A stretch of 64,000 nt of DNA from Conus ventricosus (Eukaryota > Mollusca > Gastropoda > Neogastropoda > Conidae): positions 1,591,991-1,655,990 of the forward strand of contig CM031617.1 of NCBI GenBank assembly GCA_018398815.1, in the 5' to 3' direction. The translations under genes were made by a program, and so were the position numbers. Shown here piece after piece: positions 1-12,054 of the stretch. Numbering within the stretch: the stretch's first letter is position 1; each line of letters begins with the position of its first letter. The notes below the pieces were generated by a model. That model made no database searches. It had not been told where the DNA came from and saw only the letters and a list, made by a program, of their open reading frames with translations.

Positions 1-3000
1 CCCTCAGAACCCCCTTGCCCTTGAAGGTTCTTCCTTGGTCTCGGTCCTCAAAAGGCCTCATGTCCTCAAAAGGGGCCTCGTGTCCTCAAAAAGGCCTCAT
101 GTCTTAGGGGTCATGTTCAGAAGGTTCTGTCTCGAAGGTCTCTGTCCTCATCGGTCTCATGTCCTGGGAAGGTCTCATGTTTAAAGGGTTTTGTCTATCG
201 GTCTATGTCCTCAGAAGTTCGTGTCTATCAGGTCTCATGCCCTCAAAAGGTTCTGTCCTCAGCGTCTCGTGCCCTCATAGGTCTCATGCCATCAGGTCTC
301 AGTCCTCGAAGGTCTCAGTCTCAGGTTCAGTCCTCAGAAGGCCTATGCCCTGATGGTCTAGGGTCCTCGAGGTTCTGTCCAAAAAGGTCGTGCCCTCAGA
401 AGTCTCATGTCTGAGAAGGTTCATGCCCTAAAAGGTTCGTGCCCTCAAATGGCCTCGTGCCCTCAGAGGGTTCGTGTCCTCAAAGGTCTCTGCCCAGATG
501 GTCTATGTCCTCGTGGCTCTTGTCCTAGATGGTCTATGTCCCGAGGTTTCTCATGTCTAAAAGGGTTTTCATGTCCTCAGAAGGTCAAAAGTCCTTAAAA
601 GGTCTCGTGTCCTCAGAAGGTTGTGCCAAAAGGTTTTTTTCCTAGGTCTCAGCCCTCAGAAGGTCCCAGCCTCAAAAGGGTCCATTCCTCACTGGTCTCT
701 GTCCTCAAAAGGCTCGTGCTCACAAGGTTTTTTCCCTAAAAGGTCTCATGCCCCTCATCAGGTCTATGTCCTCTCAGGTCTCATGTCCCCCGAAGGTTAT
801 GTCCTCAGAGATCTCAGCCCTCTCAGGTCTCATGCCCTCAAAAGATCTCATGCCCTCAAAGGTTCATGTCCTCAGAGGTCCGGTCCTCATCAGGTTCATG
901 CCCTCGAAGATTGTGTCTATCAGGTCTTGTCCTCAAAAGGTCTGGTCCTCATCAGGTCTCATGTCTCAGAAGATTCGTGCCCTCTCGGGGGTTATGTCCT
1001 CACAAGGTCTGTGCCTAAAAGGTTTGTCCCGAATGTGTCGGCCCTCATCGGGTCTCCGCCCTCATCGGTCTTGTGCCCTAAAAAGGGGTCTCATGCCCTC
1101 AGAAGGTCTCATGTCCTAGAAGGCCTCATGTCCTCAGAAGGGCTCTTCTCAGAAGGTTCAGTCCTCAAAAGGCCTCATGTCCTCAAAAGGTCTCATGTCC
1201 TCAGAGGGCCCTCGGCCCTAGATGGTTCTGTCTTAAGATGGCCTTGTCTCGAAGGTTCGTGTCCTCGAAGGTTCGTGTCCTCAGAAGGTTATGTCCGAAG
1301 GTTCTTTTTCTTAAAAAAGTCTCGTGCCCTTAAAAGGTCTCGTGCCCTCAGTGTCTCGTGTCCTTAGAAGGTCTCATGCCTGAAGGTCTATGCCCTCAGA
1401 AGGTTCTGTCCTAGGTTACCCCAGAAGGTTTCGCCCCAGGGTATCGTGTCCTCACGGTCTCATGCCCTCAGAAGGGTCATGTCCTGAAGGTTAGCCCAAA
1501 AGGTCTTGCCCTCAGAGGTCTCGCCCTCAGGTAAGGGGGTCTCTGTCTTGGTCTTTTTCCCCTCAGGTATCATGCCTCAAAAGGTTCTGTCCTCTAGGTT
1601 CAGCCCTCGGTTTCTTTCCTCGAAGGTTCTCCCCTCATCGGTTCATGTCCTGAAGGTCTCACGCCCTCAAAAGGGTTTGTGTCTCGAAGGTCTCTGTCTC
1701 AGAAGGTGTTTTGCCCTAAAGCTTCATGTCCTCATGCCCTTCAAAAAGGTTCGTGCCCTCAGAAGGCTATGCCCTCAGAAGGTCTTGTGTTTCAGAAGGT
1801 CTTATGTCTCAGAAGGTCTCTTTTACTCAGAAGGTCTCATGTCCTAAAAAGGTCTGTTTTTCCCAGAAGGTCTGTGCCTCAGGTTCAGTCCCATCATTTC
1901 AGTCCTCGGGTCTCACCCCTCAAAAGGTTCATGCCCTTAGAAGGTTCATGCCCTAAAAAGGTCTCATGTCCTTGAAGGTCTCATGTCCTTAAAAGGTTCA
2001 TGTCCTTAGAAGGTCTCATGTCCCCCAAAAGGCCCTCATGTCCTCAGAAGGCTTGCCTAAAAGGGCCCTCATGTCCTTAAAAGGTTTGTCCTTAAAAGGG
2101 TTCATGTCTCAAAAGGGGCCTCATGTCCTCAGGGTCGTGCCCTCAAAAGGCCCGTCCTTAGGAGGTCTATGTCCTAGAGGTCTCTGCCCTCAGTAGGTTC
2201 GTGCCCCTTTTCAGGTTCATGTCTCAGAAGGTCTATGTCCTCATCAAGTTATGTCCTAGAACGTCTCGTGCCCTCTTAGGTCTCATGTTCAAAAGGTTTA
2301 TGTTTCAAAAGGTTCTCAGTCCTCATCAGGTCTTTGTCCTCAGACGTTCGTGTCCTCATCGGTTAGTCCTAAAAAGGCTCATGTCTCAAAAAAGTCTCGT
2401 GCCCTATCAGGTTCATGTCCTCATAGGTTCTGCCTAGAAGGTCTATGTCTAGAAGGTTCATGTCCTCAGAAGGCCCCTCATGTCCTAGTGGTTCATGTCC
2501 TCAGAAGGTCTATGTCCTCAAAAGGTCTCGTGCCCTCAGAAATTAGTCTGAGAAGGTTTTCCCAATGTCCTCAAAAGGGTCTGTGTCCTAAAAGGGCCCT
2601 CTGCCCTCAGAGGGTTCGTGCCCTCGAAGGTTTTTCGTCTCGATGGTCTATGCCCTCAGATGGCCCTTGTCCTCGTGGTCTCAGTTCGAAGGTCTCATGC
2701 CCTCGAAGGTTTATGCCCTCAAAAGGGGTCCAAGCCTCAGAAGGTCTCGTGCCCTCACAAGGTTTCTTTTCCTCAAAAGGTCTCATGTCCTAAAAAGGTC
2801 CTGTCTCAGAATCCAGGGCCTCACATGGTCTCATGTCCTCAAAAGGGTTTCTGTGCCCTCACAAGGTTTCATGTCTCAAAAGGTCGCATTTATAAAGGTC
2901 TCTGTCCTCGAGATCTATGTCCCTCAGGTCTATGTCCTCGAAGGTTATGGCCCTCAGAAGTTTCCCATGTCTTTCAGGTTCTGTCCTAGAAGATTCTGTC

Positions 3001-3690
3001 CTCTAGGTCTCGTTCCTCATCAGGTCCTGCCCTCGAAGATCTCGTGTCTCACGGTCTCTGTCTCAGAAGGTTCGTGTCCTCATCAGGTTCTTCTAGAAGA
3101 TCTCGTGTCCTCATCAGGTCTATTCCCCCAAAAAGGTCTCGTGTTCAGAAGGTTCATGTCCTAGAACGTTTGTGTCCTCATCAGGTTCCTGTCCTATTGG
3201 TCTTGTGTCCCAGAAAGGTCTCATGTCCTCAAAAGGTCTCTGTCCTCAGAAGGCCCTCATGCCCAGAAGGCCTATGTTCAGAGGTCTCTGCCCTCGAAGG
3301 CCTAGTCCTAGAAGGTCTATGTCCTCAGAGGGCCCTCGGCCCTGATGGCTATGTTTCAGATGGCCTCGTGCCTAGGTTCGTGTCCTCAGAGGTCTCGTGC
3401 CCTCAGAAGGTCTCATGTCCTCAGAAGGTCTCATGCCCCTCAGAAGGTTATGTCCTTGAAGGTCCGTGTCCTCAAAAGGTTGTGTCCTCAAAGGTTTTGT
3501 CTCACAGGTCTCATGTCCTCAAAAGGTCTCATGTCCTCGAAGGTATCATGTCCTCGAAGGTCTCTTTTCCCCCCAAAGGTTGTGTCCTCAATGGTCTCAT
3601 GTCCTCGAAGGTTGGTCCCAGAGGTTCATGTCCTGGGGCTCATGTCCTCAAAAGGTTTTATGTCCTCAAAAGGGTTTTGTCCTAAAAAGG
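1..3690. repeat. 18-bp satellite array, damaged copy A
   Basis: About 3.7 kb built from an 18-base unit of the form GGTCTCATGTCCTCAGAA, with many single-base losses and homopolymer slips. It already runs at base 1, so it probably extends to the left. The same unit forms a much cleaner array at 46591-48330. Long open frames in several frames arise because the unit has no stop codon; I do not call them genes. The irregular indels look like consensus errors rather than natural decay, because they fall mostly in short homopolymers. Confidence 0.9.
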
Positions 3691-3960
3691 GTTTGAATTG
3701 AAAAGAACGCTGCAAAGTCAAAAAGCAACATTCAAAAAATTTTTGGGTTTTTTTTTTTTTTTTAAGGAAAAAAAGCAATTTTTGGGGATTTTGCATTTTC
3801 CCTTTTTTAGCCCTGAATTTGGTTGGTATACAATTTTTCTTGCCCGGGCTTCACCCAGTATGCAAAATGAGATGGTGCGTAATGTTTCCCACGGGTGTGC
3901 CTATGAAAGTATGTGTGAGGTGGTGTGTGTGTGTGGTGTGTGGCGAGTGTTGTGTGTGTA
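3691..3960 (+). repeat. Damaged duplicate of the deltex-intron flank at 48331-48560
   Basis: Directly after the array lies a sequence colinear with the flank of array copy B. Shared words in the same order include GAATTGAAAA, GCTGCAAAGTCAAA, AAAAAGCAAT, CAGTATGCAAAATGAGAT, the CGTAA near 3875 and AAAGTATGTGTGAG. Copy A has extra T and G runs. The array plus this flank is therefore a duplicated block, either a real segmental duplication or an unmerged second haplotype. Confidence 0.8.
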
Positions 3961-4051
3961 CACGTGTGTGCATGCGAGTGTGTGCATGGATGGTATTGTG
4001 CATGCTTGTTGTACAGTTTAAAAAATTTTTTTGTGTGTGTTGGTGTTTTGT

Positions 4052-4085
<34 letters not shown>

Positions 4086-4200
4086 GTGGCTGGCGGCATG
4101 CATGGTGGGTGTGTGTGGTGGTGCGTTTGGTGGTATAGCTGAGGTTTGCCCCCGAAGGTGTGTGTGCGTTAATCTGGTTGGGGTAATCTTAAGGGTGGTT
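3920..4200. repeat. TG-rich low-complexity tract
   Basis: GTGT-rich sequence with a clean (GT)n run near 4055-4082. It matches the position of the TG tract that follows the equivalent flank at 48556-48897. No gene is seen. Confidence 0.8.
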
Positions 4201-7200
4201 TAAAACACTTGGGTGTTGAATGTGGCATTTATTTTTTGAGCCCTCCTTGCGGCCCTTTTATGTTTTTTGGGGGGATTTTCCCGGTGAAATTTTCCCCCCC
4301 CACCGGTTTTAAGGCCCGAGGTAAGCCGGCCCCCGTTTTGAAGTTTGCTGCACATAATTTTTTTGGTTCCTGTTTTGGTGGGTAGGGCCTGGGGGGGCCC
4401 AAATGCCCCGGGGTTTTGGGGACACCCTTTTAAAACAAAACAAAAAAAAGATTGTTTTTAGCCAAAAAAAACCCCAAAGCTTAAACCGAACAAAAAAAGA
4501 TGATAAGTGCTTAAGCCCCAGAAAAAGGGGCCCTTTTGGGCTTCAGGAAAACTTTCTAGCTTAAAAATTTTAGTTGCCCTTTTCCCGTTCTTCTAGTAAA
4601 ACCCTAAAAAAATTTGTTAGTTTCCCTTTTCTTTTTCTAAATTAAAACCCCCCAAAAAAAATGTTTTTTATCCTTTTCAATACTAATTTACTAAAATTTT
4701 CAATTTCGTTTTTTTTAATTTGGGTTTTTTTTTCTTTTTAAAAATCTTTTTAATAATTTTTCAAAGGTTTTTTTCCCCCTTAAAAAAAACCGCTTTCTTT
4801 CTTAAAAACTTTTAAAAAAGTTTTTTTTGAATAGTCCCCTTATCCCCGTTCTTATAAAGCAGCCCCCGGGGGCCCGCCCCCCCCCCCTTTTCAAAAATAA
4901 AAGTGTTCTTCTCAAAAGTTATAAAAATTTTAAAAGCCCTTTTTTTTCTAACAACTAAAAATTTGTTTAAAATTAAAAAAACCCTTTTGTATTATAGTAA
5001 AATTTGGGGGCGAAAATAAAATTTTTTCAAATTTTTCAAAATTTTGAACATGAGGTTTTATTGTTTTCCCCAAAGTTTTTCAAAAAAAATCATAGGGGGT
5101 TTTTTTAAATTTTATTTAAAATTTTTTTAAAAGATTAATCAATCCCGTTTTTTTGTTTTTTATTTGCAAATTGTTTTGTTTTTTAAAACCCTTTAAACCT
5201 AATGTGAAGATTAACTTAGCTGTAAGTTGTTTTTTGACTAATAGAAATTTTTTGTTGTTTTGAGCCTTATTCCTCCCTTTCACTTTTTTTAAGTTCAAAA
5301 TCTTTTTCACTAAAAAGTTCCTTTCTTAAAGCAGCCCCCACACCCCATTTTGCTCATCTTTTTAAACGTTTCAAATTCTTTTTAAACCCCTCCTTTTTCG
5401 GGGAAGAATGTAATTTTGGGCCCCCCCCCCCCCCCCTTTTAAATTTCCCCGTTTTTTCCCCCCCTTTTTTCATTTCCTTTTGGCAGCCTTGGAAAAGGAC
5501 AAAGAAAGGCCTTTAAATTTTTTGAAATTTTTTGGGTTTTAAAAAAATTAAAAGGGCTTTTATTTTTTAGTCCATTCTTAGGTTTTGGGCATTTTTTTCT
5601 TTGAAAATTTATTTCTTGGGCTTTTTGTTCTAGTTCGTATTTTTTGTCGGAAAACCCTTTTTTTTTTTGAACCTTTTGGTTTAAACCATCAGGTTTCTCC
5701 CCCCTCAAAGCGCATCCCCATTTTTTTTAAAGTTTTTAAATCTAAGGCTTTTAATTCAAATTTCCTTTAAACCTATTTAATCCCCCTTTTTTTGGGGCCC
5801 CCAAAAAAATTTTTGTAAATTTTTTATTTTATTTCCCTGTTGGTTTTAAATTTTTTGACTTTTCGTTTTTTAAACTTTATTTTAAATTTTTTTTTCCCAA
5901 AGCATTTTTCTGTAAAGGGAATTTTAAATTTTTTATAAAATAGTTTCCCCCAGGGAAAACTCAGAAATTGAGGGTTTATTTTAATTTTATCAGGCTTCCC
6001 CCCCCAATGTGGTTTTTTAATCAGATGGCGGAATTTTCCCCTAAAGTATTTTTTTGTAACTCTTTTCTTAGTGTCAAAAAATAAATTTTGCTTTTTAAAA
6101 ATGTAATAATTCCTTTTACTATTTTTCTTTTGTGCAAATTTTTTAATTTTGGTAATGTAAGTTTTTTGTTCTTTTGTCAAAACCCTTTTTAAACTATTTT
6201 TTTCGGTAAATTTTTCCCCCCGATTTGTAATTTTAGAACAATTTTTTGGATTTTTTTTAACCCCCATTTTTAAAACATTTATGGGGGTTTTGTTCCCCAA
6301 TTTTTTTTAACGTTTAAAAAGAAAGGCTTTTTGGGGGTTTTTATGCAAAATTTTTCGAAAAAAAAAATTAAAATTAAAAAAATTTTAAAATTTTGTTTGG
6401 CCCATAAAATTTAAAAAAAAAAAATACAACCCCCAAATTTTGGGGCCCCCTCAGTTTCAAAAAATTGATTTCCCCTTACAAAAACTTTCCCCCCCCGCCC
6501 AACCGTGTGGGTTCAGCCCTCCATCAGTTTTTAAACAGTTAAAATTTCTTGTTTTTAACCTTTGGGGGTTTGGGGATTGACTTAAAAAACCTGACCTTTT
6601 ATCAGGTTTTAAAATTTCATTTTTTTAATTGACGATTTTATAATGAAGGAACCTTTTACAAAAGGTTTAATCCCGGGACTTTTTTGGGCTTTTTAAAGGA
6701 TTTAACCAATTTTATTTTTTAAACTTTCTTGGGCTTTATTTGGCCCCCCATTTTGGGGGCCAAAAAAGTATAAAAATTACTGGGGCCTCCTAAACCCCCT
6801 TGGGGAAGGGGTACCTCGGGGGTGGGGTTTCAGTGGAAAAAACAGACCCTTTTGGGCCTCTAAAAAGGGAACAAAAACATCAAAGTAACGGGTTTTTTCT
6901 AGGGGAAACCAGTAAAAAGTCCATGGGTTTTAAACCAAAAACAATATTTCTTTTTGGGCCTTTTTACAGTGTTTTCCTTTTGTTAAAAAGGTACCCAAAA
7001 ATTTTTTCAATTGAAATCGGAGCTTTTCGGGTGGAAACGCTTTATTTGACCCCGATATACAAAATAAAACAAAAATGCCCCTTTGGGGGGCAAAAAACGA
7101 AAGGGCAAAAAAGACCTAAACTGGCCAAATTAAAAACAAAAAAAAAAAAGATGGCCCCCCCTTATCTAAAAACCCCTTTTTAAACCCAAAAAGTTAAAAA

Positions 7201-9130
7201 CCAAATAAAAAAAATAATGCCCCGAATTGAAAAAAACAATTTTTTTTGGAAAATGCCAGGTTTCCCCCTTCTTTACTTAAAAAAAAGTTAAACCCCAAAT
7301 TAAAAAGAAACCCCCCAAAAAGGTGGCATGCCCTTTTGCTTGATGACAAAAAAACCCCTAAAAACCCCCAAACCAGGTAAAATTCAACTTTTGGCTTTTT
7401 TTTTAAATCGCCGGTTTAAGTGTTTTTAATGTTTTTTTAAGGGGGGGTTAAAAATGGGGGGGGCATTGGCTTTGACCACCCCTGTAATGCAACAATGTCT
7501 TTTGAAAACTGGTTTAACCTTTTTTTGGTTTCCTTTTAAAAAAAAAAGGCTTTTTCTTCTGCTAGGTGGTTTTTTTTTTCTTTTTTCCTTATTTGTCACT
7601 TAGTTTTTTAAATTTTTTAATCCCCTTTGTTTACTTTTTTGGGGTTTTTAAAATTTTTTAGTTTTTTTGGGTTTTTTTTTTAAATCGGCCCCCAAGGGGG
7701 TTCGCCCCAGGGGTTTTTTTTTTTTCTTTTTTTATCTTTGTTCATGTTTTGCAAAATTTTTTAATTTTCTTTGGTTTTAAAAAGAAAGGGGTTCCCATTT
7801 TTTTAGGTAGGGTTTGGGGATTGTTTTTAATGGTTTTTTAAAAGGGGTTTTTCCCCTTTTATTTTTTATTTTGTTGCGTTTTTTTCTTTGTTTATTTTTT
7901 ATTTTTATCTTTTGGGGTTTTTATGGTTTTTAAATAGATACCTAAATTTTGGTTTTTAAAAGCAAGGGGATTCGTTCGCTAAAAGAGGTTTTTTTAAGTG
8001 ATCCCCACCCCCCCCAAAAAAACTTTTTTCCCCATGTTAAAAAATTTCCCCTTTTTTTTTTTTAAAAAAATGTTTATTTTTTTTCCAAAAACTTTGGGGA
8101 TAAAGGGGGGGTTTTGCCCTTTGTAAAAAATTCCCCGGGTTTTCTTTCTGTTTAAACACCCCAAAAAGGAGTCAAATCTTGTTTAAAAACATTTTACTAG
8201 TTGTTTCCCCGTTAAACTTCTTCAAATTTACCGCCCCTTTTTAAATAAAATTTTTATTTTTTTTTAAAAAAGTAAGAATTTCTAATTTTTAGGAAAAGGG
8301 TAAAACCCCTTCTAAGGGGAAATAAAAAATATTTTTGTTTTTCCAAAAATTTAAGGTAAATTCTTAGTCAAAAAAGGGCCCCCAGGAGCAGATGATGAAA
8401 AGTGGCAGGGTTGCGAAACTTTCTTTCCCCAAAAAAAAACTGTTTTAAAACAGACCCAAGGCCAAAAATCTAGGGGTTAAAGGAAAAAATTTTTAATTTT
8501 TAAAACCGGGGAAAAAAATTTCTTTTTTAGAAAATTTTAACCCTTTGACATTTTGGGGAAAAAAAGGGCAAAAATTTTTCGAAAAATAAAAGGGCTAAAA
8601 CAAAAAAAGGGGAGAGAAATGGAAATTTTCCCGAGTTAAAATTTTTGCGTTTGAAAAGCCCTTCAACCCCCCCCAAATTTTACCCCAAAAAAAAAAATGG
8701 GAGCCCCTCTTTCAAAGGGGTTAAAAAAAGAAGTTTTAAATTTAAAAAAGTTTGGGGGGTTTTTAAAACAAACAGAAAGTAAAAAACCCGGGGTTTTTTT
8801 TTGTTTGTTTTGAGGTTTTTAGTGAAAAACAATACTTTAAAGGGAAAAAAAACAATTGTTTTTAGCATAAAAACAAAGGAAAATGAAAACCCAAAAAAAG
8901 TTTTTGGGAATTTTTTAGTTTAGGAGGGGAATAAAGAAGGGGAAAGGGGAAAAATACCCCCCCCCCCCTAAAAGAAAAGAAAATTTTTTAAATCCCAAAA
9001 ACAAACAGGCAAGGTTTGTTAGGGGACAGCCTTTTAAAAATTTTTTAATTTTTTGTAAGCATTTTAAAAAAAAGAAAAATTTTTTTAAATTAAAAGTCAA
9101 CAAGAGGGGGTTCCTTTTAAAGGGGGGATT
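4201..9130. other. Low-quality AT/homopolymer stretch without recognisable features
   Basis: Nearly 5 kb consists of runs of T, A, C and G four to eighteen bases long with little sequence between them. The short open frames (for example 5824-6300 minus and 6800-7183 plus) are rich in Lys, Phe and Pro, as homopolymer runs predict, and match no family I know. Normal-looking sequence resumes abruptly near 9130. I read this as failed consensus rather than a biological low-complexity region, but a real AT-rich region beneath the errors cannot be excluded. Confidence 0.7.
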
Positions 9131-9194
9131 TTTAAATTGTAAAAGAAAATTTTAGAAGGTGATTGAGAAACAATATCAGTCAAATTAGCATATA

Positions 9195-9458
9195 TCGAAA
9201 GAGTAATTCATCATGCAACATACCCCAAAAGCAAGGCAGACGCTATATGGAATTTTAGTTTTAGTGTCGCAGCAAGATCGCTTAAAGGTATTTTATTGCT
9301 GTGTGAAGATGAAGAACCATTCAAAAGACAAACTGAAAATTTTATTAATCCTAAAATAACAAAAGTGCAATGTTCGATTGAGGGTAGTCCTAACCAAATC
9401 TATGCTAGCGGGCTTAGACCTTATCAGCATTTTGATGAAATAAGAAAATTGTTTGGGG
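9195..9458 (+). pseudogene. Capsid-like protein fragment, Polinton/F54H12.2-like (tentative)
   Basis: A frame of about 85 codons is open without an obvious start. Visible pieces include the hydrophobic stretch LKGILLLCED, then NPKITKV, IEGSPNQIYASGL and HFDEIRKLF. From memory this resembles a repetitive, uncharacterised family in invertebrate genomes (F54H12.2-like) that I associate with capsid-type proteins of Polinton/Maverick-like elements. I could not check this. The N-terminal side is lost in the poor-quality region and the frame ends in GGG-rich sequence at 9458, so this is an isolated internal fragment. No polymerase B or integrase gene of such an element is visible nearby. Confidence 0.4.
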
Positions 9459-9803
9459 GTGGGAGGTGTAGAAGTCCAACAGCAGACCTTGTGTCTAAAG
9501 ATCTACACCTTGGCGGGGATTGTGAGCGCTGGTCACGTCGCAAGTAACATGACAGTGTTGGGAGCTCCGGAGAAAAGTGGCAATTTTGTACTTTCAAGTA
9601 ACTAAGAAGCCACAATGTGCGTCGATTAGCAGTGCAATCAACAGCTGACCCCCCGCATGAAGCAATCATAAGTTTTGATGTGTTTTGGGCACTTTTAATT
9701 GTAATTTTCACGGTAACTTGGGCGGAAGGTGAACCGGAAGTCGCCAGCGAACCGGAAGTGGCCATTGTTTATATCTGCACGTCTGCATCGTAGGCCTACA
9801 TGC
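9459..9803. other. Unassigned spacer, possible LINE 5' UTR
   Basis: Non-repetitive, GC-balanced sequence between the capsid-like fragment and the LINE ORF1 relic. It includes a short direct repeat, GGTGAACCGGAAGT at 9728 echoed as AGCGAACCGGAAGT at 9748. Its position suits a 5' UTR of the following LINE, but nothing proves it. Confidence 0.35.
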
Positions 9804-10668
9804 ATGGAGAGGAAAAGAAAGCAGTGTGCGAAGTCAGCGTCTAGTGGTTCGGATACCTCCTTCAATACACCTCCTCCTAGTTCCAGCAGTAAGAAGTGCA
9901 AGGCTTCAGGAGGAGATACACAGCAGACGGAAGATTGAACTTTCTGTGAACTTTTCCCCTAGGCCAGAACAGTGCCGAGTTCGACAGCAAGGAAAGTAAA
10001 AACGTAAATTCAGGACAGTCGCAGTATGAGTATGGGTGACAACAACGAGGTTTTCTCTCTCGGAGTTGAACAGGGTGCAACTAATGATGATATTATGTTA
10101 AAAATGTGTGGGGTCAGCAAGACTCTGGAGAAAGTGATGGAGACGGTGGAAGAACTGAAATCAGTCATTTTTCACTTTACAAATTGATAATGACAAATTG
10201 AAAACGGAGGTGCAAGGGCTGAGGGATAGGGAAGATCAGCTTAAGGATAACATCAGAGAAGTGAAATTCACTGCAGAGTTAGCAGATCGCAGAAGTGAAG
10301 AGTTGTCAGCTTATATCAGACGCAACAACCTCAGAATATTTGGTGTCAGTGAAAATAGTCGGGGCAGAGTGGAGACACCAGCAGAGTGCGAAAACAAAGT
10401 GCTTTCTCTCTTCAAGGAGAAATTGAAGATTAAGGTCGATCCCAGAGATATCGAGGCTGCACACGGGTGGGGTGGTCCCAAGAAGGGGGCCTCGGACGCT
10501 GCAAACGGCCCCGCGGGGGATTATTGTACGGTTCGTGTCCAGGCGAACCGCGCGACGAGGTGCTCTATGCACGCAGAAATCTTCAAGGAACAAAAGATCT
10601 TGATGGTGGAAGACTTGACACCCCGGGCCTACGCTCTGTTGTGTGTGTCACGGACAAAAAATGAAACA
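9804..10668 (+). pseudogene. Non-LTR retrotransposon ORF1-like protein, frameshifted
   Basis: ORF1 proteins of L1/Tx1- and CR1-type LINEs bind RNA and form coiled-coil multimers. Here a basic, Ser-rich start (MERKRKQ at 9804) is followed by a coiled-coil region from about 10027 (TLEKVMETVEEL, then LKTEVQGLRDREDQL) and an RRM-like block with RRNNLRIFGVSE, LFKEKLKIKVDPRDIEAAHG and VEDLTPRAYALL. That order is typical of LINE ORF1 in molluscs. At least two frame changes are present: near 9935-10027, where stops separate the N-terminus, and near 10165-10175 in a run of T. Similarity stops near 10668, where an unrelated sequence ending in a polypurine tract takes over. No endonuclease or RT follows, so the element is truncated. 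Confidence 0.7.
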
Positions 10669-11021
10669 ACCCAACTTGGAGAGTCGCCGGCCACTTCAAC
10701 TGGACATAAGTCCAAACGCAGACATCTTGGCGCCACGTAGACCGGGCCCATGTTCGGATCCGGCCAATTAAGCTTAGTGGAGAGGCTTCACAGAGACGGT
10801 ACGATCCACCCAGACTGACTAAGCCGTTTTGACCGACGCCTCGATGTCTAGCGAGACGAGTCGTAGCGCCGGGCTCAGGCTCATCTGGCCACTTTGTGGA
10901 ACCAGCGTCATTGTTAATCAGACGTCGTGGCGCCCACCCAGACTCAGCTGGCCAATTTACACTGCCAGTGTCCACGACTTAAGCCACACGGCGCCAGTTA
11001 AGTAGGAAAGGGGGGAGGTAG
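10669..11021 (+). other. LTR-element 3' end-like segment with polypurine tract
   Basis: GC-rich sequence with recurring CTGGCCA/CCGGCCAATT motifs, ending in the purine run AGGAAAGGGGGGAGGTAG at 11004-11021, directly before a TGTGTGG start. In LTR retrotransposons a polypurine tract sits immediately 5' of the 3' LTR. Its presence upstream of what otherwise acts as a 5' LTR suggests a recombined or tandem copy. No coding frame is recognisable. Confidence 0.4.
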
Positions 11022-12054
11022 TGTGTGGTGGGGGTGAAATCTAGCTAATCAATTAAATGACCAATTGACCACCACAGAGAGTAAGGCGTGTCGGCGTGAC
11101 TGTCATGATTTGAATATCCAATGGAATTAGAGGGAGATAACTTCGGGTTGTCAGGGCGGTGAAAATACTGACCAATGGTACTCGCCCTTTTGGGACAGAT
11201 CGGAACGAATTAAAGAGGATGTGAGAGGGAGAGAACGGGCGAGAACGAGGGAGAGAACGAACAGAGAGAGACAGAGAGAGAGAGAGGTCTGAGTGTAATC
11301 TCGGAGGAGAGAAAAGCAGAGAGATGAGGGGAGGAGAGAAGAGAACCAAGTTGAGAGATTAGCATGAGATAGTCTGCAGAGGAAGGACTGAGGAGAGATG
11401 TGGAGAGAAAGAGAGTTGCTAACTAATGAAGAAGAAAGAAAGAAAAGAAAAAAAGAAAAGAAAAGCAACCATGTCCATTTGATAAGAGCAGACTAGAAGA
11501 GAGAGAGAGAGAGAGTGCAATGTGTTAATGCGGGAAGAAAGAAAGGAGAACAGATCGATGTTGATAGTCACTGTTCTATCCTCACTTGGGTTCGACCTCA
11601 TACTTGGCCAGCGCCACTTTCATCAGCAGTCCAGCCTGACCGGTGCCAGCAGTCCAGCTTGACCGGTGCAATCAGACCAACACCAGTGCCAGCAGCTGTG
11701 TCGTGTTGTGAAAGTGACAGTGAAAAGAAAAAGAAAAGAAAAGAAGAGACAGTGATTCGTGAATAGTTAAGATCACCTGGCCAGGTAAAGTAGAAATCTA
11801 TTTATACCCGGGTTAGTTAATGATGTTTTAGATAAATGATTTTTGTGAAGTTCAGGAAAGAGAGAATGTTTTATTTCATTTGATTCCATATGCATTGATG
11901 TTTTCGTTCTATGACCATGTGGAGTAAAGTTATAGACTTTACTAGTGGTTTGATGTGACGAATGCATGATATATGAATGAGATCGTAAGCAAGCTGTGAG
12001 TGTGTTTGGGCTGTGCGCTAGTCCTTCCTCCACTGACATCACCCGAGGTTGACA
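11022..12054 (+). repeat. Probable 5' LTR of a Ty3/gypsy-type element
   Basis: About 1.03 kb beginning TGTGTGG and ending GTTGACA (short inverted TGT...ACA ends), preceded by a polypurine tract and followed by a TGGCG sequence that could start a primer-binding site. It contains purine-rich (GA)n stretches at 11220-11300 and 11395-11470. The second LTR cannot be seen because the element runs into the N gap, so the boundaries are inferred from end motifs only. Confidence 0.45.

Noticed and set aside
3690..4200. A new LINE 3' end at the left copy
   Set aside because: It matches the satellite flank at 48331 but lacks the terminal GAAGAACAACAA block of the LINE.
4201..9130. Lys/Phe-rich frames such as 5824-6300 and 6800-7183
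   Set aside because: Explained by homopolymer runs; no domain, and the region is of poor quality.
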